DNA of 64,000 bases, taken from assembly GCF_958450345.1 (NCBI RefSeq), contig NC_088784.1, positions 58,708,247 to 58,772,246 of the forward strand. Direction: 5' to 3'. The notes below the pieces were generated by a model. The model made no database searches and was not told the DNA's origin. It saw only the letters and a program-made list of their open reading frames with translations. Below, one piece after another: positions 45,657-57,787 of the stretch. Each line of letters begins with the position of its first letter. The first letter of the stretch is position 1. The DNA comes from Calliphora vicina (lineage: Eukaryota > Arthropoda > Insecta > Diptera > Calliphoridae). The translations under genes were made by a program, and so were the position numbers.

Positions 45657-47140
45657 TTTCTTATTGAACAATTTCGATTTATAATATTTTCATCTTTACA
45701 TTAATATATTGAAAGTACATGATTCTATCCTGTCAAAATCATTTTATAATCTCTATTGATAAAATACCTGATATATTCCAAGAAGAAATAATTGGAATTA
45801 AATGGAAGTTTTCCGGCTTTTAAAGTTGAAATTAGCATTTTTTGCACTTTTATTAATCAAAAAAAAAAAAAAAAAGAATCGATGACGTATGGACTCTGAG
45901 AATGATATAAGATGAATATTAGTATTGAGAGAATACAAATATAAATTAATATGTAAATACAATTTTATTCAGAAAATGAGAAAATCTAAATTAATATTGA
46001 GTTTTTTTTGTTTTACATATGTATATAATAGGGTATTCAAATTATTCGATTTTTCTCTTGTTCGAATAAACCGAATAAGAGATTTTAACTTTTTCGAATA
46101 ATTCGATCACACGTTTAATATTAATCGAATTATTATTCGAATAATTTAAATTTTATAAAAAAGTAAAAAATGAAGTTTGATGTAGGTTTTTTAATATTTT
46201 ATTGTTAAAGAAAAACAAAAAAATACATTAATATTAACTATTCAAGTATTGATAATGTTAAAAACCATTCGAAAACGAAGTCCATCATTAAATTTTCATC
46301 AGAAATATCCTGATATATACAAAATAGTTGACAAGCAAGCTCTTAAGTTTCCGTTTTGGAGCTATGCTTTAAAAAATCTAAGCTAGTTGGATATGATCCT
46401 TGAATTCAAGTATGTACAATATAAACGTATTAAGAAATTTTTAATGTCGCTCATTAATTCGTGTTTTAAAATGAGTAACTAATTCTTTAGGAAATTAATT
46501 ATTCTAAATTATTTATAACAAATTGTATTATACCCTCAAGCTCTATCAACGATGCCGAATCATTGCTTAATCAAGTGGTCTTAGGGAATTACACAAATCT
46601 GTCCAAAGTTTGATATCAATGCCAATGAACGTAGCTAATTGGAAGTCAGACTATGTATGATTGACACATTTATAAATACTCAAAAAGTTTATTACCATCA
46701 CGTTTAAGACGAAGTCAATGTTTTTCTAAAAATTAAAAGTATTGGCTCACAAATAGAATCATATAAACTATTGGTCCGCTTGCAAAATAATGTATCAACG
46801 ATTCGTAGACGACCCTGTGTCGTCATTTAAGCAAATGAAATTTGTGATCACCCTGTAGGAATGCAAGGTGAGATTTAGGACCAATTTAGGACCAAGGTTT
46901 ATTATATTGCTTAGCCTAGAACTAAGTGGCTATCCGTAAAAGATCTTGAACTGTTTATTATCCCTAGAAATACATACTTCTAATATATAGTCATTCGGTC
47001 ATATGCTCGGGCTTGACTGACTATATTTTCTTATTTATCTTCTTTATTATGAAAACGGCAGTAAATTTTTAATATAAAAAGTGTAATTTGCATCTCAAAG
47101 TTGAACATAAAATTATAGTATAGTACAACTATAAAAATAA
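45657..47140. other. Intergenic stretch with TTCGAAT-type cluster
   Basis: No gene. At 46030-46160 there is a cluster of ATTCGAATAA-like units. At 47005-47040 CTCGGGCTTGACTGACTATA looks like the worn 3' end of a family B copy. Confidence 0.45.
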
Positions 47141-47374
47141 TTGGTCAATTCACAAGGTATCTTATCATATTGTCATAATGTCCTAATAGTTCACAATGGT
47201 TTTTATTGCTTTTCAAGCAACAAATGTCCTAATGCTATCTTTATTGTGTTATCGTAACCAACCAGCAGAGACCTGCGCCGAATGTCTAAGAGTCGGTTAA
47301 GCCGAGCAGCTGAGTCGTGATATATTAGGACATTATGACAATATGACTAATAAGAGACCTTGTGAATTGACCAA
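47141..47374. mobile_element. TTGGTCAATTCACAAGG TIR element, copy 2
   Basis: The ends TTGGTCAATTCACAAGG and CCTTGTGAATTGACCAA are exact inverted copies, and the arms go on to CATATTGTCATAATGTCCTA. It is the short form of the element at 26709-27444. Confidence 0.75.
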
Positions 47375-47437
47375 ATGTTTCTTTAGATCTGTCTTTACAT
47401 AGACTGGGGTACAAAGTTTACCATATTCGTATTAAAT

Positions 47438-48506
47438 CAGAGACATAACTGTTATAAGAAATATCTAAAAAAATTTAGCCATAACTGTTATATAGTAGAA
47501 ATAAATTTTTGTTTCTTTAAATAATAGTTATTCTCAATGAAAATAAGTTTTGCTTTTCAATAAGTGTTATTCATAATAAATATTTTTTTTCGTTGCTCAT
47601 AACTTTTATTTTTGATTTTTATGTTTTTACGTTGCCTTATAAGAGTTATTCATAATAAATATTTTTTTACGTTACTCATAACTTTTATTTTCGATTTAAC
47701 TTCACCTGAAGTATCTCCACTTCAACCAATATCCGATTTTCTGATTGACGAATCGACGAATCTAAATACGTCATCGTTGTTCAGAACATCAATTAGAGAA
47801 CTTGAAGTGGATTTATCTTCAGAAGATGACAAAGGCAATACATCGCTAGAGTTATTAGCAGCTATAGCTGAAATAGAGAGCTTTAAACCTATGAGACTGT
47901 TGCAATATTAGGAAGAGAAAAAGGATACTTTTGCAATTTTTAAATAAATTGGTTCATAGTGTCTATGCCCTCCTGGCTAAACGGCTTTCTGTTGAAAGAT
48001 CATTTTCTGCTTTGCGCATTTTGTTGACTGAGAAAAGGTGCAACTTGGCGGACAATGCGTTTGCTAAAACATTGATTGTGAAACAAAATTCTTCATAATT
48101 AAAAAACACACAATAAAAACCATCAATCTCATACCAAGCTTATTTTTTGCGACTTTAAAGGTTAAATTCAATGTATGTACTAATAAAATGCAATCAAGGT
48201 AGCGAAAGAAACTTCTTTTGAGTTATCAGCAACGAAAAAAATATATTCTTTAGAATAATTCTTATTAGGCAACTTAAAAACATACAAATTGAAAAAAAAA
48301 GTTATGAGCAACGTAAAAAAATATATATTATGAATAACATTTATTAGGCAACGTAAAAAAATATAAATCGAAAATTAAAGTTATGAGCAACGAAAGAAAA
48401 TATTTATTATGAATAACTCTTATTTGAAAACGTAAAAATTATTCATTGATTTATGCCTAACTTTTTCAGTCTCAAAAAATTTAATAACAGTTATTTTTGG
48501 TCTCTG
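47438..48506 (+). mobile_element. hAT element with exact 8-bp target duplication TATTAAAT
   Basis: Ends CAGAGAC and GTCTCTG, extended by AACTGTTAT-type sequence, with TATTAAAT on both sides. About 50-bp units with TTCATAATAAATATTTTTTT and GTTGCTCATAACTTTTATTT occur directly on the left and inverted on the right. A transposase remnant lies at 47690-48100. Confidence 0.9.
47690..48100 (+). pseudogene. hAT transposase C-terminal remnant
   Basis: After a frame ending at 47911, a second frame from about 47954 reads VHSVYALLAKRLSVERSFSA, then LRILLTEKRCNLADNAFAKT and LIVKQNSS before the stop. SVERSFSALRxL is the core of the hAT C-terminal dimerisation domain. The catalytic region is missing or unreadable. 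Confidence 0.8.
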
Positions 48507-48572
48507 TATTAAATAGAACACATAGAAAAACATAGATTTCATAACATATAACAGTTTAAACAAAAAAAAAAC

Positions 48573-48578
48573 TTTATT
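48573..48578 (-). terminator. Candidate poly(A) signal of the second Jheh gene
   Basis: AATAAA on the minus strand 226 nt past the stop codon. No closer canonical signal was seen. Confidence 0.4.
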
Positions 48579-48803
48579 TAGAAAATGTAAAAAAAACTAA
48601 TAAACATACGTACATAATATATATATATATCCAGTTATACCAATATTTAAATGTACAATAAACAAAATGCCTACGCCAGGTTAATATAAAATTATAACAT
48701 TCAATTAGGTTAATATACATACATACTTATTCGTATATGTTTTCAATTTCTTATTTTAAACAGACTTTTTTGTGATTAAATTTTAAAAATACATAAAACA
48801 GCT

Positions 48804-51800
48804 TTACAAATTTGCCTTCTTCACAAATTCAACAAAATCGTTGTAGAGTACTTTGGGCACTTCCATGGCAGCAAAGTGGCCACCTTCTAAATGGTAGGTA
48901 CTTTGGACTAAATTCAAAAATTTATCCTTCAGCTGACAATCGGTAGCATGCCATAAATCATGAAGGAAACGAGCACAGGCTGTAGGTACCTTAACACCAA
49001 CTCGATCCATTTGTAAGCCCATTTGTTCCTTATTAAATTGTTCGGCATAGAGACGTTGAGAAGTCGTAATGGAATCGGTGACATAGTAGATCATGACATT
49101 ATCGAGTAAAGCATCCATAGTATAACGTTTAGTAATGCCACCATCTGGCAAGTGTTTGTATTCGCTATTTGTCCAGGTGGAGAATTTTTCAAGGATGTAT
49201 GCAGCCAAACCAACTGGGTTATGGGCTAAAGCTGTGCCAATTGTATCGGGTTTTGTGGCTTGCAAATGCATGTAGCCCATCTCTTCCATGGTAGTTGTAA
49301 AAAAATCCCCCAAAGGTTTGAAGAAGCCGCTGTATTGTTTTTCATAGAAGAGACTGGGCATAAAGTTGGCAAGGACCATTTTAAGCATGCCAATGGGTCC
49401 CATTGTTCCACACATGTTGGAATGATAGCCCAAAACATTTTCGGGGAATAAAGCTGCCATGTTGGAACCCACAATGGATCCCCAATCACCACCTTGTACA
49501 ATGAATTTGTCGTGACCCAAACGCAACATTAAGTTGCGCAAAACTATGGACATTTGTGCAGGACCAAAGTTTTTCTTGGAGGCGCCCTGTAAAAAAAGGA
49601 TTTAGTTTATAACACATGCTTATTAATAATATAGGTATTCATACATATATTAAACCAATTAAATAATGTATTTACTACGAAGTCTTTCTATTATTTGATT
49701 TTTCGAGAAAACGCTAAACTAACAGTCAATATGACCATTTCTTGAAATTATCCGTTCGCCAAATGTTTCTCTAAGTAAATTGAATGTATCGCACACTGTG
49801 TGACATGTAGAATCCACTGAAACCACATGTCTGCAATACTAATGCCTTCCAATTGAGGTGCGAAAAAGTAGGAAAGCATGTCGGTATAGCGCTCACCGTT
49901 TACTGTAACGTTGTAACCATCATTATTTATGAAGACACTAGCTGACCCGGTGCGCTTCGCCACCCCAATTAGAAGAAAGAAATAGTACAATTAAATCTCA
50001 CTTTGTGCATCTAATTGTAAATGTCTAATTTCATATTTCTGGGTCCATTATAGAAAATGCAAAAGAAAGTTACCACTAAAGTTACCTTTGCGAATTCAAA
50101 TTCATTCGGAATCATGTACACCTAATTCCATATTTCTATGTCCATTATTACAGAAAATTCAAAAAGTACCATTAGAATATATAAAAAGGACCAAAAAGTC
50201 CCTCTTGTGGTTTCCCACTCACTCGGGTCCATATAAGCTTTATTTCATGTTACTAGGTTCATTGGTGAAGAAATTACAAAAAGTACCATTCGAATAAAGA
50301 AAAAGTACCAAAAAGTCTTTCCCTAGAATTCACACTCACTTAGGACCATATATGCTTAATTTCATATTTCTAAGTCTATTGTTATAGACAATTCAAACAG
50401 TACCATTAGAAGAATAAAAAAGTACCTATAGTTCAGTTCTCACATGTTGGTACCTAAATATTATCTCCTATTATTAACTCTAACTTCACTCAGATGTATA
50501 TCAGCTAACTTTAATGTCGATAATACAAATAATTTAAAATATTTAAAAAGTACCAATTTCCATTTTCCTCCTTTAAAAATTTTCCATTTTGCCAAAATTG
50601 TTTATGCTACAGACATGTCTCAAACGATTAAAATCTGTGTTAATGTGCCCAAGAAAAAATATGTTTTAAAAAAGTACCAAACTGTTTACCCGGATTTGGC
50701 TCAATATAAACCTTGGAGATCCAAATAATAACCTGTTAGTTAATTTTTGTATGAATCCAGGAACTAATGTTAAAAAATTATCAAAATTGGCTTAATAATT
50801 TCAAATAAAATGAATTTTCCCGATTTTATACCCTTTTTTGGTACCTTTTAAATAAACTTCTGTATCGTGGTGGGAGCTCATAATAAAATATTCGTATGTT
50901 TATGTCAAATTATAGAAAAACATATTTTTTGAAAAAGTACCAAAAATAAACACAATTTTTATCCCTTAAGGGTTCGAATTTCCAAAAAGTACCAAACCTA
51001 TATTTTTTATTTTTTCATAAGTAAAGAATGCGATTTAAAATTTGTTTCTATGTTTATTGGTTTCTATGTTTATTTTAAAATACATAGGGTGCCAAAAAAA
51101 TACCAAAATATAGTTTTTACTCGTTTTCTCCCCTAAATGGTTCGAATTTAGAAAATATACGAAACACCTGTAAGCCTATTTTTTAAATGGTGTAACATGC
51201 AATTTTTATTTTTTTTGGTATCTTTATTAGTTTTGAAGATATAAATTTACCCGGTTTTACCCTTTTTACCCCCTAAACGCTCGAATTTCCAAAAATCCAT
51301 AGTGGATCGTTTTGGGGGGGGAGGGGAGGAACCCACAGTTAAAATTTCATGATTCTAGCTTCAGTCGTTTATTATCGCTCCTAACGATCCATAGTTTCTC
51401 CAATTAATCGTTCTGATGGACGATTACACAGATTATTGCAGATATAAAACAAATGACAGTTCTCAAAAAAGTAATATGGAACCGTATGTTTTTTTGACGT
51501 TCTACATTGTAGAACGTCAAAAAAACATTGAAAAGTAGTTGTAGAATCTACAACTACTTTTCATTGGTTTTGGTTTGTAGGGCGAGAGAAAAATCGCATT
51601 TTTCAATAGGCAACAAGTTTGTATATATTTCTCCTTCTTTCCAAACCACAACCAATTGGACTTTTTCTTTTATTTGTTTTCTATTGCCATATTACTGGAA
51701 CTTGCTGCTTCATATCTGTGTAAACTGTGGACGATTATGAGCATCATAAAATGCACGTAATGCCTGATGAGTTTGTCGAATTGAACCATGATTTTAAAAC

Positions 51801-54800
51801 AAGTGACAAATGTTGCTCTGGCGTGAGTCTATTCATGATAAATTGCCAAACCAAACTAACCTCAAATCAGCCGAGAACTGTCAAATCTTCTGTCACAGAA
51901 AACAGTGATCCGCCTTTAAAAAAAACTCCCTTTATTTCTATAAAAGTTCGGATGAAACTGTTTAAAAAGAAAATTTTAATTTGCCGTTCTAAAATAAAAC
52001 TCATTTAAGGAGTTTTATTTTGCCCGTCAGAAATTAAAACTCATTTCGTTTATTTTCTTCTTTTTTCAGTTTCTTTCTTAATGAGGCTATCTGATATAAT
52101 TTAAGAAAGAAAACAACAACAATTTAATAATAGGAATCAAACAAAAATGTCCGGGAAATTAGGGAAATTTTGTACTTTCTATATTTATAATTCCGTGTAG
52201 GATGCGAGTGTTCGTAAATGTCTATGGGTGTATATATAAATCAGCAAAATAACTATCATGGGAATATAAATTAGTGGACCATAATTTATCATGTAAAACA
52301 TACTTTAACGGACATAAACGTCACCAGATGAGATAAAGAACAATATACAAAATCATCATATTTTGCAATAATCTCGAATACTATACTGGATTGCGGTCTT
52401 GCATAAGAGTAATTATTTTGAATTCTTAAACAATTTACGAATATGTATATTACCTGAGACCAACCGTAACCAGGCAAACTTGGAGCTACTACTTCAAACA
52501 CATATTCGCTCTTCTCGTTGGGTGTAGTCAATAATGGAATGATGTCGTAGAATTCGCGCACGGAACCGGGCCAGCCATGCAACAGTATCAATGGTAAAAC
52601 TGTTTTACCTTCCGTTTTCTTTGGTTTGACATGGATGAAGTGAAGTTTTAAGCTGCAATTATCAATAATACAAAAAGATTAGATATTGAATAATAATCAT
52701 TTAATGGTTTTAATTAAATGTTGTTTGTTTACATGATACTTTTATTTTCGTAACTCAAAGTGCGATAGAAAAAATATCAATCAAATTTTATTAGACTTGA
52801 ATTATAATTTATAATCTACACAACACAATAGCTTCGATCATTCATTTTCCATGTAAACCTTGTGCGCAAAGTATAGGTAGCTATTTTGAAGATATTTCGA
52901 TCAAATTTGCAACATGCATGCAGCCCAAGGACGAACCTTAATATTACGGGCTGAAATCGGTCCATTATTTCACCTAGCCCCCATACAAATGTCTTCTCGA
53001 AATAGGACTTTATCTACACAAATTTCGCTTCAAATAAGTTTTATATATACGAAATTAGTAATACATAGCTCCCATATAAGGCCCACTTCGGAAAATCATT
53101 CAAACGAACAAAAATTTCTTAAAAATTTTGGTATACACATAGAATTCAACAAAAAATAAGTTCTATATAGACATAAATCATACTATCTAATTTCAAGCTG
53201 ATCGGTCCATAATTGGGCATAGCTACGATATAAGGCCATCTTCCTAAAATGAGAATCTAACTATTACAAGTTTCATATAAGAAGAAACAAATAACACGGA
53301 CTAATCTTATGGTGATCGGTCCATAATTGTTTATAGCTTCCATATAAGGCCCGCTTCCGAAAATCACTCAGTAGGGTATTATATGGTCGGGCTTGACCAA
53401 TCATACTTTTTTAATTGTTTTTTTTTTGCATTTTTTTAATAAACAGATGTTGCTTATCAGGCAAGTTTGTTTATTTTTTTTACTAGAATATCGACTTCTC
53501 TAAGTTCGAAAATATATACATATGTTTATATGAACTGCGTCCAATATTCAATTTAAATTATTTTTTCATTAGTCACGTAGGAAATTCTGATATCATCTAT
53601 CTTTAGAGGATGAAAATCGTATATTATACATATGTTTGTAGTACTTAATTAGTGCAGATTTTTAAGTTAGGGATTATGATTTGACAGATTTTAATTTTTC
53701 CCCCTCCAAAAAAAAACAAACGTTTTCCATTTTGTTATCCGATTTAACTTAAATTTTCAGAGTTATACTATTATATCAAGTGACCGCATTCCTTAAAATT
53801 TCAAAAAAATCTCTTTTATGTACTTGCTAATACATTCTTTCAAGGTCAAGGTAAATGTCAAAAAATATTTTCAAATCCAGATTTTAACTCTAACAATTGT
53901 TTATTTAATTTAATATTTATTTATAGAACGAAGTGTATAAATAACAACAGACATACAAATAATAGTTTTCATATTATTAATTGTTTATTCATTTATTAGA
54001 AAAACACGAACTAATTGCTATTCAAAACACAGTATTTATTTTTATTTTTTTAGTTTTTAATTTTAACTACATTGACCTAGAGTTAACCGTATATGTGTTA
54101 CTAGCAAATTGTTTAACAATTAAAGTAAAAAGTCATTCATAGTCAATGACCTGAACATTATTAATTAATAATGAAATTTTAATGAATTTTGTTATAAAAT
54201 GTTATTATTCCAGAGATGAAATATCAAAAATTGTAATAATACTCTGTAAAAACTTAACATTTGGGCAGGATAATTTAATAGCAAGAGAGTTTAAGAAATT
54301 CCAAAAAATTACTCTTCGGGAGGTTATCAGTAGTCTGAAATTGGAAATTATTTCCCGAACTGTTAGTGTACGGTTTGTATAAAATTTGGCAAACAACATT
54401 TAATGATGAGAGAACATTTGTAAGATGGCCGATTGGAAAGAGACTGGACCCTAAGCATATAAATAAGACAGTCAAGTTTGGCGGTGGGCTGTTTTTCTGG
54501 CCAAGGTAGTTATCTGTCCAATTCATTATTGTTTAACTTACAAATCACCGGACCAAGGTATGGTAACATATTGATAATCGCTAATCGAACATGAATGATT
54601 CATCAATAAATCCGGTTCCGAGAATGTTGTTGTATTAAATGAATAAATTAGGATTAAACTATATTTCAATTCTGAATTTTTCAGATCTGTCTATTATCAT
54701 CACAAAATAGTTTTTCCAAAAAATATTGTATATATTTTTAATTTACTTTAAGTATCTAAGGTTTGGTACTGTCGAATTTTGTTTTTATTAGGAAAATTTA

Positions 54801-57260
54801 TTTCATCAGTATTTCACATTAAATGTCAAAAGCTCAATTTGCAAATTAAATAAAATTTAATAAAAATTGTTAAATTGTTAATTAAAACAATTAGATTAAA
54901 TCGTGCCCTTATTTTGCACTTTTGCGATTTGTTTTTTTTTCTTTTTGGTATCAAGTTCTAATATGTTAAACAGGTCAACAAATAAATAGACAAGGTTGTT
55001 GCCGAGATACTGTTAGTGGTTTTGTATTAAGTGAACATTGGGTCACTTATAATGTTTTCTAATTAGTTTTGTTTAATTTTTCAATATTGGCCAATGGATT
55101 AAGACTGTCATAAGTTTATTACTGTGCCGGTTTCGAATCTTATATGTATTTACATTACAATAAATTGAGTTTAACATTTTGTCCTCATAGTGAAAAGTTA
55201 TCGCAATGACCTAAATGTGTTTTGTAACATTTGTGTTGAATACGCAGACAAAAAGTTTAGAAAAATTTTAACGGAGTTAGAGAGAAACACATACGGGCAT
55301 TTCATACGATTAGTCAACCAGGATCGGAAAATAAAATGTTGATAATCATCGTGTTTTATTGAAGATATTTCGATATAATTTGGTATATATGATTTGTTTG
55401 ACCCAAGGATGAATCTTATTGAAACTGGCTCAAATCGGTCCATTATTTCACCTAGCCCCCATACAAATTTCCTCCCGAAATTGGACTTCATCGGTCATAA
55501 TTGTTTAATTTATGTAGGTATCTACACAAGTTTTGCTACAAAATAGTTTTATATATATATTATTATGATCGGTCCATAATTAGTCATAGCTCCCTTATAA
55601 GACCCGCTTCCCTAAATCACTTTAACGTTCATAAATCTCATAAAAATGTTGGTATACACATAAAATTCAACATAAATAACTTTCATACAGACATAAACTA
55701 CGACCTAATTTCATGCTGATCGGTCAATAATTGGCCATAGCTCCCAAATAAGGCCCACTTCAAAAATTACTCACGAATATAAATTATTTTTTATAAGCCG
55801 AACTCCTACTGCCAAATTTAGGAACGAATCGGTTTCATAGCTCTCATATATGCACCATTCTCGAAAATAAGAAAATAAGATTCAATACAAATAAGTTTCA
55901 TATCAAGAGATAACTGTTTATAATCACTCGGTGTAGGGTATCATAGGTCGGTCTTGCCCGACTATACTTTCTTAAGTTAGTTGAAGCCTTTGGTTTCAAG
56001 AGATAATATCCTTTTGACTCCATTACACAATTACACATCAAATTGAGACATGAATTTAAAGGATTTACAAGCAGCGGTTTGGAAATCTTTTGTTGCCATT
56101 GTGAAAAATATCTTAGGAAATCAGAATTTAGTTATAGGCGGCACCAAAATTATTGTAGTCAGTTATCGATGTCAGAAAATTTTTATATTTAAATTAAGTT
56201 TTTTTAAATATTTAAAAATTTGATCCAAAACACGAATCTTCAAATAAAATGTGCAAACTCTAAACGTTATTCGATTTTTCTAAAATTTTCAGAATTTGAT
56301 TTTTTGAAAATCGCAAAAGAACATAATAAGGCCAAAAATTTTTTTCATAAATATTTGATATTGGAATACCCTTGTATACTGAATTCATTCAGCTGTCATT
56401 ATCATAATCTAAATGAACAATGGTGACTTTCAAACGATTATAAACATAGGGTAACATAGAGACGAGACGTAATTGCCAAAAACCTAACTCTTGCAACAAC
56501 AAAATACAGGTTATTCAATGTATTTAGTTGTTGTATTAGACATATGTATGAGTTTTTTTTGTTTGATAAATCGAACTGTCTCTATGTATATTTCTCTATG
56601 ATTATAACTTTCTTTTTCTACTTTATTTTTTGTTTAAATGTTATCATTATAGATATTTATCTAGACATATAAACTGCAACACTTACCCTTGCATTTGTGT
56701 TTGGAAATGAGGGAATTTTTTCAAGAAATTTTCACGATCCGACCATTTTGACAAATAGTCATCGCGCCAGTATTTCACAACAGTTTGCAAATATTTTGAG
56801 TTGAAACCATATTCGAAGCCAACACCTTCCAAAGGATCATGTAATTTCAATGGCCGTTGAAGTTGTGTTTTAAGATCTTCAATCAGCTACGTAAATAAAA
56901 AAAACACAAACAAATTTTAATTAAATTTTAGCACAAACACAATTTGCAACAACAAGTTTTACTTCATTCTTAGTTGTTTTTTATTTTTTTTTTAAATTTG
57001 GAAACTAGCAACAAGTTGCAACACACTCGTTGCACATATCTACTTAATAATGCTGTTGTACTCACCTCTGAATTGGTTGCAATATCGAATGGTGTCACAG
57101 CTTTATTTTCTTTATAATCAGCTGCCTTGCCGGGTCCCCAGTATTCTTGAAAATCGAACTTTGGTGCCGGCAATGGTTGCGACAACATACGATAATTCTG
57201 TATTAAAGCTGCCAATCCCAAACAGATCGCAACTATAGATACTCTAACAAAAAGGCCCAT
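48804..57260 (-). CDS. Jheh: Juvenile hormone epoxide hydrolase, copy 2
   Basis: Same reaction and location as the copy at 33749. Exons 57066-57260, 56687-56886, 52454-52652 and 48804-49586 give 458 residues. Intron positions and phases (0, 2, 0) equal those of copy 1, and exon 2 is exactly 200 nt in both, so they are tandem duplicates. I start at ATG 57260 (MGLFVRVSIVAICLGLAALI, a membrane anchor); the open frame extends ten codons upstream but without an ATG. Visible residues: HGWPG at 157-161, nucleophile D232 in QGGDWGS, GYHSN after it, and His435 in EGGHFAAMEVP. It ends shortly after (FVKKANL), without the lysine-rich tail of copy 1. Introns 2 and 3 hold family B repeats, Helitron C and a mariner remnant. 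Confidence 0.95.
49707..49937 (-). pseudogene. Tc1/mariner transposase fragment
   Basis: The minus strand reads GYNVTVNGERYTDMLSYFFA, then PQLEGISIADMWFQ. After a +1 shift it reads VDSTCHTVCDTFNLLRETFG and ERIIS. This matches the mariner-type motif TVNSERYxxMLxxFFxPxL and WFQQDGATCHTA. The expected QDG has decayed to VDS. Helitron C begins directly beside it, in the middle of the frame. Confidence 0.8.
49938..51370 (-). mobile_element. Long non-autonomous Helitron, copy C, 5'-truncated
   Basis: The minus-strand 3' end GTGGCGAAGCGCACCGGGTC plus AGCTAG lies before T. The shared frame (KIVYATDMSQTIKICVNVPK) is near 50600. The opposite end stops at about AAACGACTGAAGCTAGAATC, without the TCTATATA start, so the 5' tip is lost. 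Confidence 0.75.
51488..51561. repeat. Two adjacent perfect hairpins
   Basis: Hairpin 1: 18-bp arms GTTTTTTTGACGTTCTAC and complement, with a 3-nt loop, 51488-51526. Hairpin 2: 15-bp arms AAAAGTAGTTGTAGA and complement, with a 1-nt loop, 51531-51561. Both are mismatch-free and only four bases apart. Confidence 0.75.
51562..52453. other. Intronic stretch of Jheh copy 2
   Basis: Open frames here are chance; no element ends recognised. Confidence 0.4.
52830..53420 (+). repeat. Family B repeat, copy 5
   Basis: Contains GCGCAAAGTATAGGTAGC, GAAATCGGTCCATTATTTCA, three GATCGGTCCATAATTG-type units and the end AGGGTATTATATGGTCGGGC. The left end is truncated. Confidence 0.75.
53421..55339. other. Intronic stretch of Jheh copy 2
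   Basis: Nearly 2 kb of AT-rich sequence. Nothing coding and no clear terminal repeats were seen. Confidence 0.4.
55340..55975 (+). repeat. Family B repeat, copy 6
   Basis: Contains GAAGATATTTCGATATAATT, AATCGGTCCATTATTTCACC, ATGATCGGTCCATAATTAGT and the end GGTCGGTCTTGCCCGACTAT. Confidence 0.75.
56456..56612. mobile_element. CATAGAGA MITE, copy 3
   Basis: Left end CATAGAGACGAGACG; right end CTGTCTCTATGTATATTTCT plus CTATGATT. The central AACCTAACTC and TTAGTTGTTGTATT segments are inverted against the left half. Shorter and more decayed than copies 1 and 2. Confidence 0.5.
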
Positions 57261-57787
57261 TTTGCTATGATTTATATTTAATGCAATCAAAAAATATTTG
57301 GTTTTATCTTTGCAAAAATGTGTTTATTTTCTTTAGAAATAATTAAATGTGTGTTTTTTTTCTTGTTCGATATTAGTTAGCGCTAAGCGCTCTCCACTAC
57401 TTTTCACCTCAAGTAGGTAGAATCAACTGATTTCGATTGTTTTTTTTGCTGTTGAAAATTAAAACTAATCATTAAAATGCTAAAAATCACATTCGCTTCT
57501 TGCGATTGATAATGTTTGTAAAAGAGAATTCAATTTTTGTGCGCCAATGGAGAGCATATGTTAATAAAACTGTTGAATAATGCGCTCTTAAAAGCTTTTT
57601 GTTTTTATTATAAAGTGGTTAAAGATCTTTGTACTGTTCTAGAGAACGTATTTATAGTGGGGAGGAATAAAATAGCACAACTCACAAAATAATTCAGACA
57701 CTTTAGCATACTAGGTAAACTATGAATTGTAATTAAGCTGTTAGGGTGTGACTAGCGTGGCACTTAGAACTGCAATGCTGAACATTA
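57261..57787. other. Upstream region of Jheh copy 2
   Basis: The promoter of Jheh copy 2 should lie here; no certain TATA box and no gene. Confidence 0.4.

Noticed and set aside
47612..47911. A 99-codon host gene
   Set aside because: It lies within hAT ends with exact target duplications and is followed by hAT transposase sequence.
51528..52008. Two plus-strand frames of 70 and 93 codons
   Set aside because: No domain, no splice or promoter support, and they lie in an intron next to hairpins.
52289..52453. Extension of Jheh copy 2 exon 3 past GYGWSQ
   Set aside because: A GT donor directly follows the conserved SQ codons; the rest is intron read-through.
57261..57290. N-terminal extension of Jheh copy 2 (IALNINHSK)
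   Set aside because: The extra codons start with TTG, not ATG; the ATG at 57260 gives a normal membrane anchor.
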